From NCBI GenBank assembly GCA_964244295.1, contig CAXTIG010000032.1:1-64000 (forward strand): 64,000 nucleotides of DNA, in the 5' to 3' direction. This DNA is from JAJAZB01 sp964244295 (lineage in GTDB: Bacteria; Bacteroidota; Bacteroidia; Cytophagales; Spirosomataceae). The notes beneath the pieces are model-generated. The model was given only the letters and a program-made list of their open reading frames with translations. It had not been told where the DNA came from and made no database searches. The translations under genes and the position numbers were made by a program. This document shows positions 33,719 to 42,524 of the stretch, piece by piece. The first letter of the stretch is position 1; every line of letters begins with the position of its first letter.

Positions 33719-36634
33719 ATGAAAGCCCTTTCTATTCCCCATCCCCGCCTTCGCCCGACGTTCCTGCTGCTCGCTGCCACCGCCCTGGCCGCTGCCGCCT
33801 GGCTGCCGAAAATCCCCCCTTTTCGGGGTAATTCTCAATTCACAACTCGCAACTCGCAATTCGCCACTGATTCGCTCTACGCCCCTGCCGACCTCGAAGC
33901 GACGGTTTGGGCCGAGTCGCCGCTGTTTTTCAATCCCACCAACCTCGACGTGGACGTGAAAGGACGGATTTGGCTGACCGAAGCCGTGGATTACCGCGAT
34001 TTCAACAACAAACCCGACCAGCACCTGACTCACCCCCAAGGCGAACGGGTGGTGATTCTGCAAGACACCGACGGCGACGGCAAGGCCGACAAATCGACGG
34101 TGTTCGTCGAAGACAAAGACCTGGTTTCGCCCCTGGGTATCGCCGTGATCGGCAAGCAGGTGATCGTTTCGACCGCGCCCAGCCTGATCGTGTACACCGA
34201 CGAAAACGGCGACGACAAACCCGACAAAAAAGAAGTTTTTCTGACCGGCTTCGGGGGCGTCGACCACGACCACAGCCTGCACAGCGTGGTGGCCGGGCCG
34301 GATGGCCGCTGGTATTTCAACGTGGGCAACGCCGGGCCGCACCTCGTCACCGACAAAAGTGGCTGGCAGCTCCGCGCCGGGAGTTTGTACACCGGCGGCA
34401 CGCCCTACAACAAAAGCAACCAGGGCAACCAGCGCAGCGACGACGGGCGCGTGTACACCGGCGGCCTGCAACTGCGCGTCAACCCCGACGGCACCGGCCT
34501 GAAGGTGCTCGGCCACAACTTCCGCAACAGCTACGAAACCGCCCTGGACAGCTACGGGAATATGTGGCAAAACGACAACGACGACCAGGTGATCGCCTGC
34601 CGGACGAGTTTTCTGATTGAAAACGGCAACGCGGGCTACTTCAGCAGCGACGGCACCCGCTACTGGCAGGCCGACCGTCGGCCCGGCCAGGAGATTTTCA
34701 CCGCCCACTGGCACCAGGACGACCCCGGCGTGATGCCCGTACCCGAAAACGCGGGGGCCGGTTCGCCCACCGGCGTGGCCCGCTACGAAGGCGACGCGCT
34801 CGGCCCCAAGTACCGGGGCGTGTTGCTCAGCGCCGAGGCGGGCCGCAACGTGATTTACGGCTACTGGCCCGAAAAACAGGGCGCGGGCTTTGCCCTCAAA
34901 CGCCACAACCTCATCACCACCTTGCCGCAGGATAACGTCAACTACATTTGGAATGAAACCGGCGAAGACACCCGCAAGTGGTTCCGCCCCAGCGACGTGA
35001 CGGCGGGCACCGACGGGGCGCTCTACATCGCCGACTGGTACGACCCCATCGTGGGCGGGCACCAGATGCAGGACAAAAAAGCCTTCGGGCGGATTTACCG
35101 CATCACGCCCAAAGGCCGGAAGCTGACCGCGCCGACGCTGAACCTCAACACGACCGAAGGCCAAATCGCCGCGTTGAAAAGCCCCGCCGTGAACGTACGC
35201 AACCTGGGTTTCGTGGCGCTGAAGGCGCAGGGCGAGAAAGTAGTTCCGGCGGTAAAAGCCTTGCTTTCCGACGAAAACCCCTTCGTCCGGGCGCGGGCGG
35301 TGTTTCTGCTGGCGCAACTCGGCGAGGCGGGCCTCGACGTACTCAAGGTGGGAACGCCCGACCAGGAACTGAAGATCGTGGCCTTCCGCGCCATGCGTGC
35401 GGCGCGGCCCGAAACCATGCCGCTGCTCTGCGACCTCCTCGCCAGCGACCCTGACCCGGCCGTTCGCCGCGAAGTCGCCATTGCCCTGCGCGACGTGCCG
35501 CTGACCGACTGTCGCGACGCCCTGACCAACCTCGTCCGGGCCTTCGACGGGCAGGACCCCTGGATGCGTTTCGCCCTGGGCCAGGCCCTCGACGGGGCGA
35601 AAGCCGAGGCGTTTTATCCTGAATTGAAAAAGATTTACGCGGCCAACGACCCCACCGCCTGGCCCGCGCCGATGGCCGCGCTGGCCTTTGAAACCCACCC
35701 CAACGCGGCGGTGGCCGATCTGAAAATCCGGGCGCTGTCAGGCAAGGTTTCGATCGGCGACCGGCGGCATGCCGTTACGGCGCTGGCTTTTGTCGAAGAC
35801 AAAAGCGCCGCCCAGGCCATGCTGGCGCTTACGAAATCGCCTTTGAAAGACGTCAGCGAAGGGGCGGGCTACTGGCTCACCTTCCGCCGCACCAACGATT
35901 GGGCCGACCTGCTCGACTGGAAAGACGCCGCCGCCCAAACCTCGCCGCAGATGCAGCGGATGATGAAGTTGCAGTTTGATGTCGGCTCCGAACTGCCCAT
36001 GCCCCAACGCGTGAAAGCCGCCGAGGAACTGGCGAAAGACCCCGCCGGGGGCAAAATGCTGCTGGCGATGGTGGCCGAAACCAAGTTGCCGAAGGAAATC
36101 ATCGCCGCTGTGGCGAAGGTGATTCACACCAACCCCGACCTCCAGGTGCGCACGCTGGCCTCCGATTATTTCCCCCGCGAAGACAACAAAAAACGCTACT
36201 CCATCGACTTCATCGCCAAAATCGCCCCCGACGACCGCCACGGCGAGCAGGTGTTTACGACCTACTGCGCCACTTGCCACCGGCACGGCGCGAAGGGCGG
36301 GGAAATCGGGCCGGATTTAAGCAGCATTCACCAGAAATTCGACCGCGTGGCCCTGCTCGATGCCATCGTGAACCCCTCGGCGGGGATGGTGTTCGGCTAC
36401 GAACCCTGGCTGGTGACGACCAAGAAAGGGGAAACGATCTACGGTTTCCTCGTCTCCGACGGGGCCACGCTGGTGCTCAAAGACGCGGGCGGACAGCAAC
36501 ACGCGTTTAAAAAAGACCAGATCAAATCGCGGAAGCAACTGCCCACCAGCCTGATGCCCGAACCGGGTACGCTGGGGCTGAAAGACCAGGACTTGGCGGA
36601 TTTGACGGGGTATTTGCTGAGTTTTAAGAATTGA
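33719..36634 (+). CDS. PVC-type haem-binding CxxCH protein (propeller, HEAT, cytochrome c)
   Basis: A 971-residue periplasmic protein. The start at 33719 gives leader MKALSIPHPRLRPTFLLLAA. Residues ~38-51 (NSQFTTRNSQFATD) are encoded by a low-complexity repeat. A glucose-dehydrogenase-like propeller follows (~55-480), with calcium-type loops DTDGDGKADKS and DENGDDKPDKK. A HEAT-like helical region comes next (~490-830). A C-terminal cytochrome c domain has haem motif CATCH at residues 850-854 and the late methionine region NPSAGMVFGYEPW. This fusion is typical of Planctomycetes and Cytophagales and is presumed to oxidise sugars or sugar derivatives, passing electrons to its haem. Confidence 0.92.
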   Translation: MKALSIPHPRLRPTFLLLAATALAAAAWLPKIPPFRGNSQFTTRNSQFATDSLYAPADLEATVWAESPLFFNPTNLDVDVKGRIWLTEAVDYRDFNNKPDQHLTHPQGERVVILQDTDGDGKADKSTVFVEDKDLVSPLGIAVIGKQVIVSTAPSLIVYTDENGDDKPDKKEVFLTGFGGVDHDHSLHSVVAGPDGRWYFNVGNAGPHLVTDKSGWQLRAGSLYTGGTPYNKSNQGNQRSDDGRVYTGGLQLRVNPDGTGLKVLGHNFRNSYETALDSYGNMWQNDNDDQVIACRTSFLIENGNAGYFSSDGTRYWQADRRPGQEIFTAHWHQDDPGVMPVPENAGAGSPTGVARYEGDALGPKYRGVLLSAEAGRNVIYGYWPEKQGAGFALKRHNLITTLPQDNVNYIWNETGEDTRKWFRPSDVTAGTDGALYIADWYDPIVGGHQMQDKKAFGRIYRITPKGRKLTAPTLNLNTTEGQIAALKSPAVNVRNLGFVALKAQGEKVVPAVKALLSDENPFVRARAVFLLAQLGEAGLDVLKVGTPDQELKIVAFRAMRAARPETMPLLCDLLASDPDPAVRREVAIALRDVPLTDCRDALTNLVRAFDGQDPWMRFALGQALDGAKAEAFYPELKKIYAANDPTAWPAPMAALAFETHPNAAVADLKIRALSGKVSIGDRRHAVTALAFVEDKSAAQAMLALTKSPLKDVSEGAGYWLTFRRTNDWADLLDWKDAAAQTSPQMQRMMKLQFDVGSELPMPQRVKAAEELAKDPAGGKMLLAMVAETKLPKEIIAAVAKVIHTNPDLQVRTLASDYFPREDNKKRYSIDFIAKIAPDDRHGEQVFTTYCATCHRHGAKGGEIGPDLSSIHQKFDRVALLDAIVNPSAGMVFGYEPWLVTTKKGETIYGFLVSDGATLVLKDAGGQQHAFKKDQIKSRKQLPTSLMPEPGTLGLKDQDLADLTGYLLSFKN

Positions 36635-36653
36635 TGTTACGCCTCCGCAAACT

Positions 36654-36720
36654 CGTCATTGCGAGCGAAGGCCACCAATTCTCGCTTCGCTCGGCTTTTC
36701 ATCCTACGCTCGCAATGACG
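36654..36720. repeat. Palindrome CGTCATTGCGAGCG
   Basis: 14-bp perfect outer arms (36654-36667, 36707-36720) with an inner GCGAAGC-like element. It lies between two plus-strand genes and may form a terminator for the haem protein gene. The unit GTCATTGCGAGC(G/A) is a widely dispersed Bacteroidota repeat and recurs at 47359. Confidence 0.8.
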
Positions 36721-36827
36721 GGATAGGGAGAAGTTTTTCGCCGCATCTTTTCTGCGAACCATTCTGGAAAACTGGATTTCATCCTTACTTTCGGAATCCA
36801 TTGGTTTTTCAGACCCCACCTACCCCC

Positions 36828-38258
36828 ATGCAGTTCTCCCTTCAACAGTATAAAACCGACGGGTTTTTCGATGAAATGGTCGACCCCGAGGGCAACCTCC
36901 GGCCCGGCTACGGAGCCTTCAAGGAGCACGTCGAGCAATTGCCCATCGACGAGATGATCCGCCGTCAGCAGGCCGCCGAGCGGGCGCTGATGGCCATGGG
37001 CATCACCTTCAACGTGTACTCCGAAAACGAAGGCACCGAGCGCATCATGCCCATCGACATCATCCCGCGCATCGTCACGGGCGAGGAGTGGAGCCGCGTC
37101 GAGCGCGGGCTGGCGCAGCGGATTACGGCCCTCAACCTGTTTATCGACGATGTGTACAACGCCCAGCACATCCTCAACGACGGCGTGGTGCCCCGCGAGT
37201 TGATCGAGTCGTCGAAGTGCTTTCTGCCGCCCTGCCTCGGCGTCAGACCGCCCAAGGGCATCTGGTGCCACATCACCGGCACCGACCTCATCAAGGGCGA
37301 CGACGGCACGTTCATGGTGCTCGAAGACAACCTGCGTTGTCCGTCGGGCGTGAGTTACATGCTCGAAAACCGGGAGTTGCTGAAGCAAACCTTTCCCGAA
37401 GTGATCGCCCGCACCGACGTGCGGCCCATCGGCGACTACCCCACGCAGTTGCTCAATATGCTCCAGTTCATCTCCGACCGGCCCAATCCGACGGTCTGCG
37501 TGCTGACGCCGGGCGTGTACAACTCGGCCTATTTCGAGCACAGCTACCTGGCCCAGCAAATGGGCGTCGAACTGGTCGATTCCCGCGATCTGGTCGTTCA
37601 CGACGGCTACGTGAAAATGCGCACCACGAAAGGCTTTCAGATCGTCGACGTGATTTACCGCCGCATCGACGACACCTTCCTCGATCCGCACGTGTTCAAC
37701 CCGCACTCGCTCATCGGCATTCCGGGTATTTTCGAGGTGTTTAAAAAAGGCCGCGTGGCCCTCGCCAACGCCCCCGGCACCGGCGTAGCCGACGACAAGG
37801 TGGTGTACGCCTACGTGCCGCGCATCATCAAATACTACCTCGGCGAAGAGGCCATCCTGCCCAACGTCCAGACCTACATCTGCGGCGAAGACGACGACCG
37901 GAAGTACGTGCTCGAAAACATCGAAAACCTGGTGGTGAAGGAAGCCAACGAAGCGGGTGGTTACGGGATGCTCATCGGCCCGAAGGCCAGCAAGAAAGAC
38001 CACGCGTTGTTCCGGAAAAAAATTCAGGAAAATCCCCGCAACTACATCGCCCAACCCACCATCTCGCTCTCGCGGGTGCCCTGCCTCGTGGACGGGCAGG
38101 TCGAAGGCCGCCACGTCGATTTGCGCCCCTACATCCTCTACGGCAACGGCATCCAGGTGATTCCCGGCGGGCTGACGCGGGTGGCGCTACGCAAAGGCTC
38201 GCTGGTGGTCAACTCCTCGCAGGGCGGGGGGAGCAAGGATACGTGGGTGTTGTGGTAG
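36828..38258 (+). CDS. Circularly permuted type 2 ATP-grasp protein
   Basis: A 476-residue member of the DUF404/DUF407 group. The start at 36828 (MQFSLQQYKTDGFFDEM) matches the family N-terminus. Landmarks are GVRPPKGIWCHITGTDLIKG-like DLIKGDDG, LEDNLRCPSGVSYMLENR, VLTPGVYNSAYFEHSYLA, NPHSLIGIPGIFEVFKKG and SLVVNSSQGGGSKDTW at the end. In many genomes it is followed by an alpha-E domain protein and a transglutaminase-like protein, suggesting a peptide ligation system. Those partners are not downstream here; the next gene is a Uma2 protein. Confidence 0.92.
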   Translation: MQFSLQQYKTDGFFDEMVDPEGNLRPGYGAFKEHVEQLPIDEMIRRQQAAERALMAMGITFNVYSENEGTERIMPIDIIPRIVTGEEWSRVERGLAQRITALNLFIDDVYNAQHILNDGVVPRELIESSKCFLPPCLGVRPPKGIWCHITGTDLIKGDDGTFMVLEDNLRCPSGVSYMLENRELLKQTFPEVIARTDVRPIGDYPTQLLNMLQFISDRPNPTVCVLTPGVYNSAYFEHSYLAQQMGVELVDSRDLVVHDGYVKMRTTKGFQIVDVIYRRIDDTFLDPHVFNPHSLIGIPGIFEVFKKGRVALANAPGTGVADDKVVYAYVPRIIKYYLGEEAILPNVQTYICGEDDDRKYVLENIENLVVKEANEAGGYGMLIGPKASKKDHALFRKKIQENPRNYIAQPTISLSRVPCLVDGQVEGRHVDLRPYILYGNGIQVIPGGLTRVALRKGSLVVNSSQGGGSKDTWVLW

Positions 38259-38356
38259 CTACGGACTTTAGTCCGTAGACCAACGCAGGTGGAAGGGAAG
38301 AAATAAAGAATTTTGGTGAAAACCCGATAGTTTTCATCGAAAATAAAAGTAAGGTC

Positions 38357-38938
38357 ATGGAAACCCTCACCGATCCGGAAGTAACGCCGAAAGCATGGGT
38401 GCCTAAACACGCCGGACGAACGATGTCGAAGGCGGATTTTCTGAAATGGGAATCCGACGACGTGTTCGTGTACGAGTTCAATGACGGCGTTTTAGAACCC
38501 AAAGTCGGATTGCGGGGACGCGAGCTATTCCTCATCCGAAATCTTTCCAGAACATTTGCCAAGACCCAGGCCTATCAGCAGGGAGGCGTATTCTTTCCGG
38601 TTGAATGTTGGTTGAACACCCGAAAAATGCGTCGTCCGAACGCAGCATTTTTTAGCGGTGAACAACTCAAAACCGAAGCGATGGGCGCCGCTGAAATTCC
38701 CACTTTCGTCGTTGAACTGATTTCCGAATACGACACCATCCGAACGACGGAAACCAAACTTCAGGCGTATTTTGAGGCGGGCGTGACCGTCGTTTGGTGG
38801 GTATTCCCGTCCTTGCGCCGCGTGTACGTGTACACTTCACCCAAAACCGTCACCATCGCCACCGATACCGACGTGATCAGTGCCGCTCCGGCGCTGCCGG
38901 ATTTTACGCTGACCGTGGATGAATTGTTCCAAGTCTAA
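38357..38938 (+). CDS. Uma2-family endonuclease-like protein with altered active site
   Basis: A 193-residue DUF820/Uma2 protein. Core motifs are RRPNAAFFSGEQL, PTFVVELISEYDT and KLQAYFEAGVTVVWWVFP. The usual PD pair before the central strand appears as PN, so the expected Asp is Asn. The Glu (VVEL) and Lys (ETKLQAYF) are kept. Loss of one metal ligand could make it catalytically weak or a binding protein. It lies 98 bp after the ATP-grasp gene and 31 bp before the NTF2-like gene, without obvious functional links. Confidence 0.8.
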   Translation: METLTDPEVTPKAWVPKHAGRTMSKADFLKWESDDVFVYEFNDGVLEPKVGLRGRELFLIRNLSRTFAKTQAYQQGGVFFPVECWLNTRKMRRPNAAFFSGEQLKTEAMGAAEIPTFVVELISEYDTIRTTETKLQAYFEAGVTVVWWVFPSLRRVYVYTSPKTVTIATDTDVISAAPALPDFTLTVDELFQV

Positions 38939-38969
38939 CCTTTTTCTCTACTTCTAAACCTTGCTCCCG

Positions 38970-39398
38970 ATGAAAAAAGCCCTCTCTGGCTTCCTGTTCC
39001 TGCTGGCCCTCAACACCAACGCCTTTGCCCAAAGCGCTGACGAAAAAGCCGTGGCCGCCGCCACCGAAAGCCTGAAAAAAGCAATGCTCGACCCCGACCG
39101 GGCCACGCTCGAACGCCTCGCCTCGGCGGACCTGAGCTACGGCCACTCCGCCGGGTTGGTCGAAGACCGGGCCGCCTTCGTGGAAGCCCTCGTCAGTGGC
39201 AAGTCCGACTTCGTCACCATCGACCTCAGCGACCAAACCATCCGCGTGACCGGCAACGTGGCCCTGGTGCGCCACAAACTCACGGCGGAAACCAAGAACA
39301 GCGGCACCCCCGGCACGGCCAAACTCGCCGTGCTGCTGGTGTGGATGAAGCAAAAAAGCGGCTGGGTACTGCTGGCGCGGCAGGCGGTGAAGATTTGA
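38970..39398 (+). CDS. Secreted NTF2-like (DUF4440) protein
   Basis: A 142-residue protein with signal peptide MKKALSGFLFLLALNTNAFA. An NTF2-like fold of the DUF4440 type is suggested by AAATESLKKAMLDPDRATLE, LSYGHSAGLVEDRAAFVEAL and VRVTGNVALVRHKLTAE. These proteins occur as small-molecule binders or lyase-like enzymes; no substrate can be assigned. The gene converges with the DUF4097 gene ending at 39403 with a 4-bp gap. A second protein of this type is at 42525. Confidence 0.85.
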   Translation: MKKALSGFLFLLALNTNAFAQSADEKAVAAATESLKKAMLDPDRATLERLASADLSYGHSAGLVEDRAAFVEALVSGKSDFVTIDLSDQTIRVTGNVALVRHKLTAETKNSGTPGTAKLAVLLVWMKQKSGWVLLARQAVKI

Positions 39399-39402
39399 CT
39401 TC

Positions 39403-40098
39403 CTACCTTTTCCGCAGGTACACGTTGTTGCTGATCGACTCCAGCCGCACTTCGGGGCCACCCCCGTTCACGGTGCCTTCCAGCAAATACCCGACGATCG
39501 GGTTTTTCTGCTTCTTGGTCTTCAACGCAATGTCTAAATCCGAGTAGACCTCGCCGGTAATGGTTTGCAGGGCGACGCTCGCCCCCTTGGCCTGCGGCCA
39601 CGTAAAATCGACGTAGCCGCTGATGGTCTTGGCGTACACCGGGCCGGTGGCCCCCTGAATATCGACGTTGCCGTTGATGGTTTCGAGGCGTAATTGGGCC
39701 TGGCGGGGCAGATACACCTGGTAGTTGATGGCGGCGCACACCGAGTAACCTTTGCCATCCCGGTTTGGGTGCCAGGAAGAATTTTTGTCCGGACAGTCTT
39801 CGGCCTTGCCTTGCTTCACCAATTCCGGATCGAGATCGGTTTTAAGACTGACCTCCTGTGCCGTAGCGCCAGTTTGAACCAGCAACGCGTCGTTTAGCCG
39901 CCCTCCGTTGATTTCGACCGCGATCCGCACGGATACTTCGGGCTTGTCCCAGTAGCGAACCCGGATGCTGTCGGCAAATTTCAGGTTGAGGTTGACCAGT
40001 TGCCCCGGCGAAAACGGCAGTTTTTTTTCGATGATTTTCTGGGAGAAGGCTGGCCCAGCCAACAGACCGAAGCAGAGCAATAAAACGTGCTTTTTCAT
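39403..40098 (-). CDS. DUF4097-like secreted beta-helix protein, second in operon
   Basis: A 231-residue protein with signal peptide MKKHVLLLCFGLLAGPAFSQ. The C-terminal half has the repeating strand pattern of DUF4097 putative adhesins: LRLETINGNVDIQGATG, VYAKTISGYVDFTWP, VALQTITGEVYSDLD and VRLESISNNVYLRKR. The N-terminal half (LNLKFADSIRVRYWDKPEV) is the usual lead-in. It lies 43 bp after a related gene (40142-40915) and is the last gene of the sigma-factor operon. Its role in the envelope is inferred from the operon. Confidence 0.82.
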   Translation of the reverse strand: MKKHVLLLCFGLLAGPAFSQKIIEKKLPFSPGQLVNLNLKFADSIRVRYWDKPEVSVRIAVEINGGRLNDALLVQTGATAQEVSLKTDLDPELVKQGKAEDCPDKNSSWHPNRDGKGYSVCAAINYQVYLPRQAQLRLETINGNVDIQGATGPVYAKTISGYVDFTWPQAKGASVALQTITGEVYSDLDIALKTKKQKNPIVGYLLEGTVNGGGPEVRLESISNNVYLRKR

Positions 40099-40141
40099 GG
40101 GAAATGGTGCTTTTACGGAATTGAGTTGGTGAATCGGCTGC

Positions 40142-40915
40142 TCACTTTTGCTTGCGGATGTAGATGTTCCCGCTGATGGCGTTGAGTTTCATTTCCACGC
40201 CGCCGCCGTTGGCCGTGCCCGCGATGGTGTGGCCGCCCCCTACTTTCGAGAGGCCGTCTTTCGAGTTTTTCAAGCCCAGGTCAAAATCGGTGTACATCTC
40301 CCCGCTGATGGATTGCAGGTGCAGGCTGGCTTTGGCATTGGCGGGCAGCGTCACATCGATGGGGCCGCTGATCACCGAGATGGCATTGGGTTTCTGCTGA
40401 TTCAGGCTGGCGTAAACCACTTTTACTTCGCCGCTGGTGCTGTTGACCACCACCGGGCCAGTTACCTGGTTGAGTTCGATGCGGGCATTGTTGGTGCGCA
40501 CTTCCAGGTCGCCTTCCACCCCATTGATGGTCACGGACGCCCCGTGCCAGTTAGCCTGTTCAAACAGAATGGCTACTTTCCTGGGCACCCGGATGGTGTA
40601 ATCGACGGTCTTACGGGAAGCCTTTTCGATTTTCAGCCCCCCGCTTTCCGGCGTGACCGCCAAGCCAATGCCGGAATTGTCCACCGCCGTGTTGTAGAGT
40701 GGTTTCAACCCTTTGGCCCGTTCGGGCGGGGCCTCCTGCCCGTTGCCGCGAATGCTGACTTCCTCGCCGTCGTAGCCTTCGATTTTAACGTCGCCGTCCA
40801 ACTGGATGGTCACTTTTCGGTCGGGGCTGTTGGGCAACTTGACTTTGTATTCCTGGGCCTGGGCCAGAACCGCGCCGCAAAAAAGGAGGGCGCTCAGTAG
40901 CGTGAATTTTTTCAT
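40142..40915 (-). CDS. DUF4097-like secreted beta-helix protein, first in operon
   Basis: A 257-residue paralogue of the downstream gene. The start at 40915 gives leader MKKFTLLSALLFCGAVLAQA. The pattern VTINGVEGDLEVRTNNARIEL, VVVNSTSGEVKVVYAS, LHLQSISGEMYTDFDLGLKN and MKLNAISGNIYIRKQK is typical of DUF4097. It follows the anti-sigma gene by 32 bp. In Bacteroidota such proteins are common targets of ECF sigma / anti-sigma pairs that lie next to them. Confidence 0.85.
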   Translation of the reverse strand: MKKFTLLSALLFCGAVLAQAQEYKVKLPNSPDRKVTIQLDGDVKIEGYDGEEVSIRGNGQEAPPERAKGLKPLYNTAVDNSGIGLAVTPESGGLKIEKASRKTVDYTIRVPRKVAILFEQANWHGASVTINGVEGDLEVRTNNARIELNQVTGPVVVNSTSGEVKVVYASLNQQKPNAISVISGPIDVTLPANAKASLHLQSISGEMYTDFDLGLKNSKDGLSKVGGGHTIAGTANGGGVEMKLNAISGNIYIRKQK

Positions 40916-40947
40916 GAAGTTGGTTTGAAAAGTTGACAATCAATAAA

Positions 40948-41715
40948 TTAAGTAGTCGATTCCGGCCCGGTTCGGGCCAAACGGGTAAGCCCTTCGGTGG
41001 CTTTCAGGCGCACCACGTCGAGTGCCCGCTGGTTTTCGGCCAGTCGCTGCATTTCGGCCACCGCCCGCTGTTCGTGCAGCCCGACCAGCGCCTCGATGAG
41101 CGCGATCTGAATGTGTGGGTCGGTCTGAATTTTTAGGGATTGAATCAAGGCTTCGCGCACCGTGGGCGCTTCCTCCAGGCGCAGCAAGGCCTGACACGCC
41201 GCCAGCCGCACGTTGACGTTGTCGTCAAAATTGAGGGTGTTGATTAGGAGTTGCGTCAGTTCCTGGTCGGTCTGCGCCAGGCGATAACTTTGGTTGACAG
41301 CCTGGATCCGTTCGCTGGCCGACGTCCGGGGCATCGCCTCGAAGGCCAGGACTTTTTTCATGGTGATCACCGGAGCAGGCTCACTCGGCGGTGCCCACTG
41401 GTGGGTGTAGAGCAACCCACCCACGAAGCCCCCCGCCAGCAGGACCACACTGGCCGCCACCCGCAGACCCCAACGGCTCAAGGCATGAACCCGATTCTGC
41501 GAGGTCAGTTGGGCGACGACCCGGCTACTCACGCCGAGCGAGGGTTGTTCTTTTCGCAGCCCGGCGAAATACCGAAATGCCTCCGCTTCGGCCTGCCACT
41601 GGCTGGACAGCAGTTCGTTCTCAAAAAATGCGCTTAGTTGCTTTTCTTCATCCAGCGTACTTTCGCCTTCGTAGTACTTCGCCAGCAGCGTTTCAATGTC
41701 CTGGTCTTGCTTCAT
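40948..41715 (-). CDS. Anti-sigma factor-like protein with periplasmic HEAT repeats
   Basis: A 255-residue single-pass membrane protein. The N-terminal ~90 residues (LLAKYYEGESTLDEEKQL) resemble the zinc-free anti-sigma domain of Bacteroidota. One membrane helix follows (VAASVVLLAGGFVGGLLY, about residues 86-104). The C-terminal part has HEAT-like repeats (NVNVRLAACQALLRLEEAP, PHIQIALIEALVGLHEQRA, LDVVRLKATEGLTRLA) on the periplasmic side. Its first 23 bp overlap the sigma gene. The design suggests signal reception by the HEAT part and release of the sigma factor. Confidence 0.85.
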   Translation of the reverse strand: MKQDQDIETLLAKYYEGESTLDEEKQLSAFFENELLSSQWQAEAEAFRYFAGLRKEQPSLGVSSRVVAQLTSQNRVHALSRWGLRVAASVVLLAGGFVGGLLYTHQWAPPSEPAPVITMKKVLAFEAMPRTSASERIQAVNQSYRLAQTDQELTQLLINTLNFDDNVNVRLAACQALLRLEEAPTVREALIQSLKIQTDPHIQIALIEALVGLHEQRAVAEMQRLAENQRALDVVRLKATEGLTRLARTGPESTT

Positions 41716-42217
41716 AGTTGGTTGCTCTGAGGTATCCGTCGCGTACCCGTTGCCGTGCTCTCGACAGCGTCACCCGGATGTGGTTGATGGTCAGGCCGGT
41801 CACCTCCTGAATTTCCTCAAATGAATACTCCTCGACGTCCCGCAGGTGCAGAATGAGTCGTTGCGGTTCGGGTAAGTCGTCGATCAGCCGGTGCAGCAAT
41901 CCAGCGTTGTCCGCCAATTCAGCTTGCTGGTACGGGGAGCCGCTTTTTTCCCGCAGTTCCAGCAGGTCGCCGTCGTCGGTCATGGGCCGGGTTGCCCTGG
42001 ATTTGAGCACATCCAAACACCGGTTGCGCGTCATCTGCACGGCAAAAGCTTCGATGCTGCGGTAGGAATCCAACTGGTGCCGGTTGGTCCAGAGCCGCAG
42101 CAGCACGTCCTGCAAGGCGTCTTCGGCTTCTTCCCGGTTGCGCAGGAACAGCTTTGCCAATCGGAAAAGTCGGCCCTGTACGGGGAGCACTCGCTGCTTG
42201 AAGGCGTGTAAATCCAT
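41693..42217 (-). CDS. ECF-type RNA polymerase sigma factor
   Basis: A 174-residue sigma-70 family protein with region 2 (RLFRLAKLFLRNREEAEDALQDVLLRLW-like, residues ~10-75; DALQDVLLRLW is diagnostic) and region 4 (LPEPQRLILHLRDVEEYSFEEIQEVTGL, with helix-turn-helix INHIRVTLSRARQRVRD). Length is normal for ECF sigma factors. The 23-bp overlap with the anti-sigma gene points to coupled synthesis. It heads a four-gene minus-strand operon ending with two DUF4097 genes, which are likely its regulon. Confidence 0.92.
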   Translation of the reverse strand: MDLHAFKQRVLPVQGRLFRLAKLFLRNREEAEDALQDVLLRLWTNRHQLDSYRSIEAFAVQMTRNRCLDVLKSRATRPMTDDGDLLELREKSGSPYQQAELADNAGLLHRLIDDLPEPQRLILHLRDVEEYSFEEIQEVTGLTINHIRVTLSRARQRVRDGYLRATNYEARPGH

Positions 42218-42363
42218 TTCAATGACGAAGACGAGTGAGCCGGGGAAACATTACAGGCTGGAGAATTTTTAATCGCAACGCGCTGACGCAAAGACGCATA
42301 AATTTGGGTAGCGTCCCTTGCAGTCCGATACAACGAAGCTGTTTAGGGCTTCGATTTTTTTAA

Positions 42364-42460
42364 GTGCGGGGGTCACCCTGAGCGGAGTCGAAGGGTGGTG
42401 CGGCTGGTCAGCGTTGGCCCACCGCACACCCTTCGACTCCGCTCAGGGTGACCCCCGCAC
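42364..42460. repeat. Palindrome with conserved loop (copy 2 of 3)
   Basis: Arms GTGCGGGGGTCACCCTGAGC... (42364-42400) and the complement (42424-42460) enclose CGGCTGGTCAGCGTTGGCCC. Left and right arms match except for one extra base near the loop. It lies in the 307-bp gap 42218-42524 between the divergent sigma and NTF2-like genes; I see nothing else there. Confidence 0.9.
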
Positions 42461-42524
42461 GATAAACCACTTGACACGCCGTTTAAAAACGGCTACTTTA
42501 CCCGCAACTTAAATCCTTACGTCG

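Noticed and set aside
42364..42512. Short frame with signal-like start across palindrome copy 2
   Set aside because: Its sequence is the palindrome translation, also obtained from the other copies.
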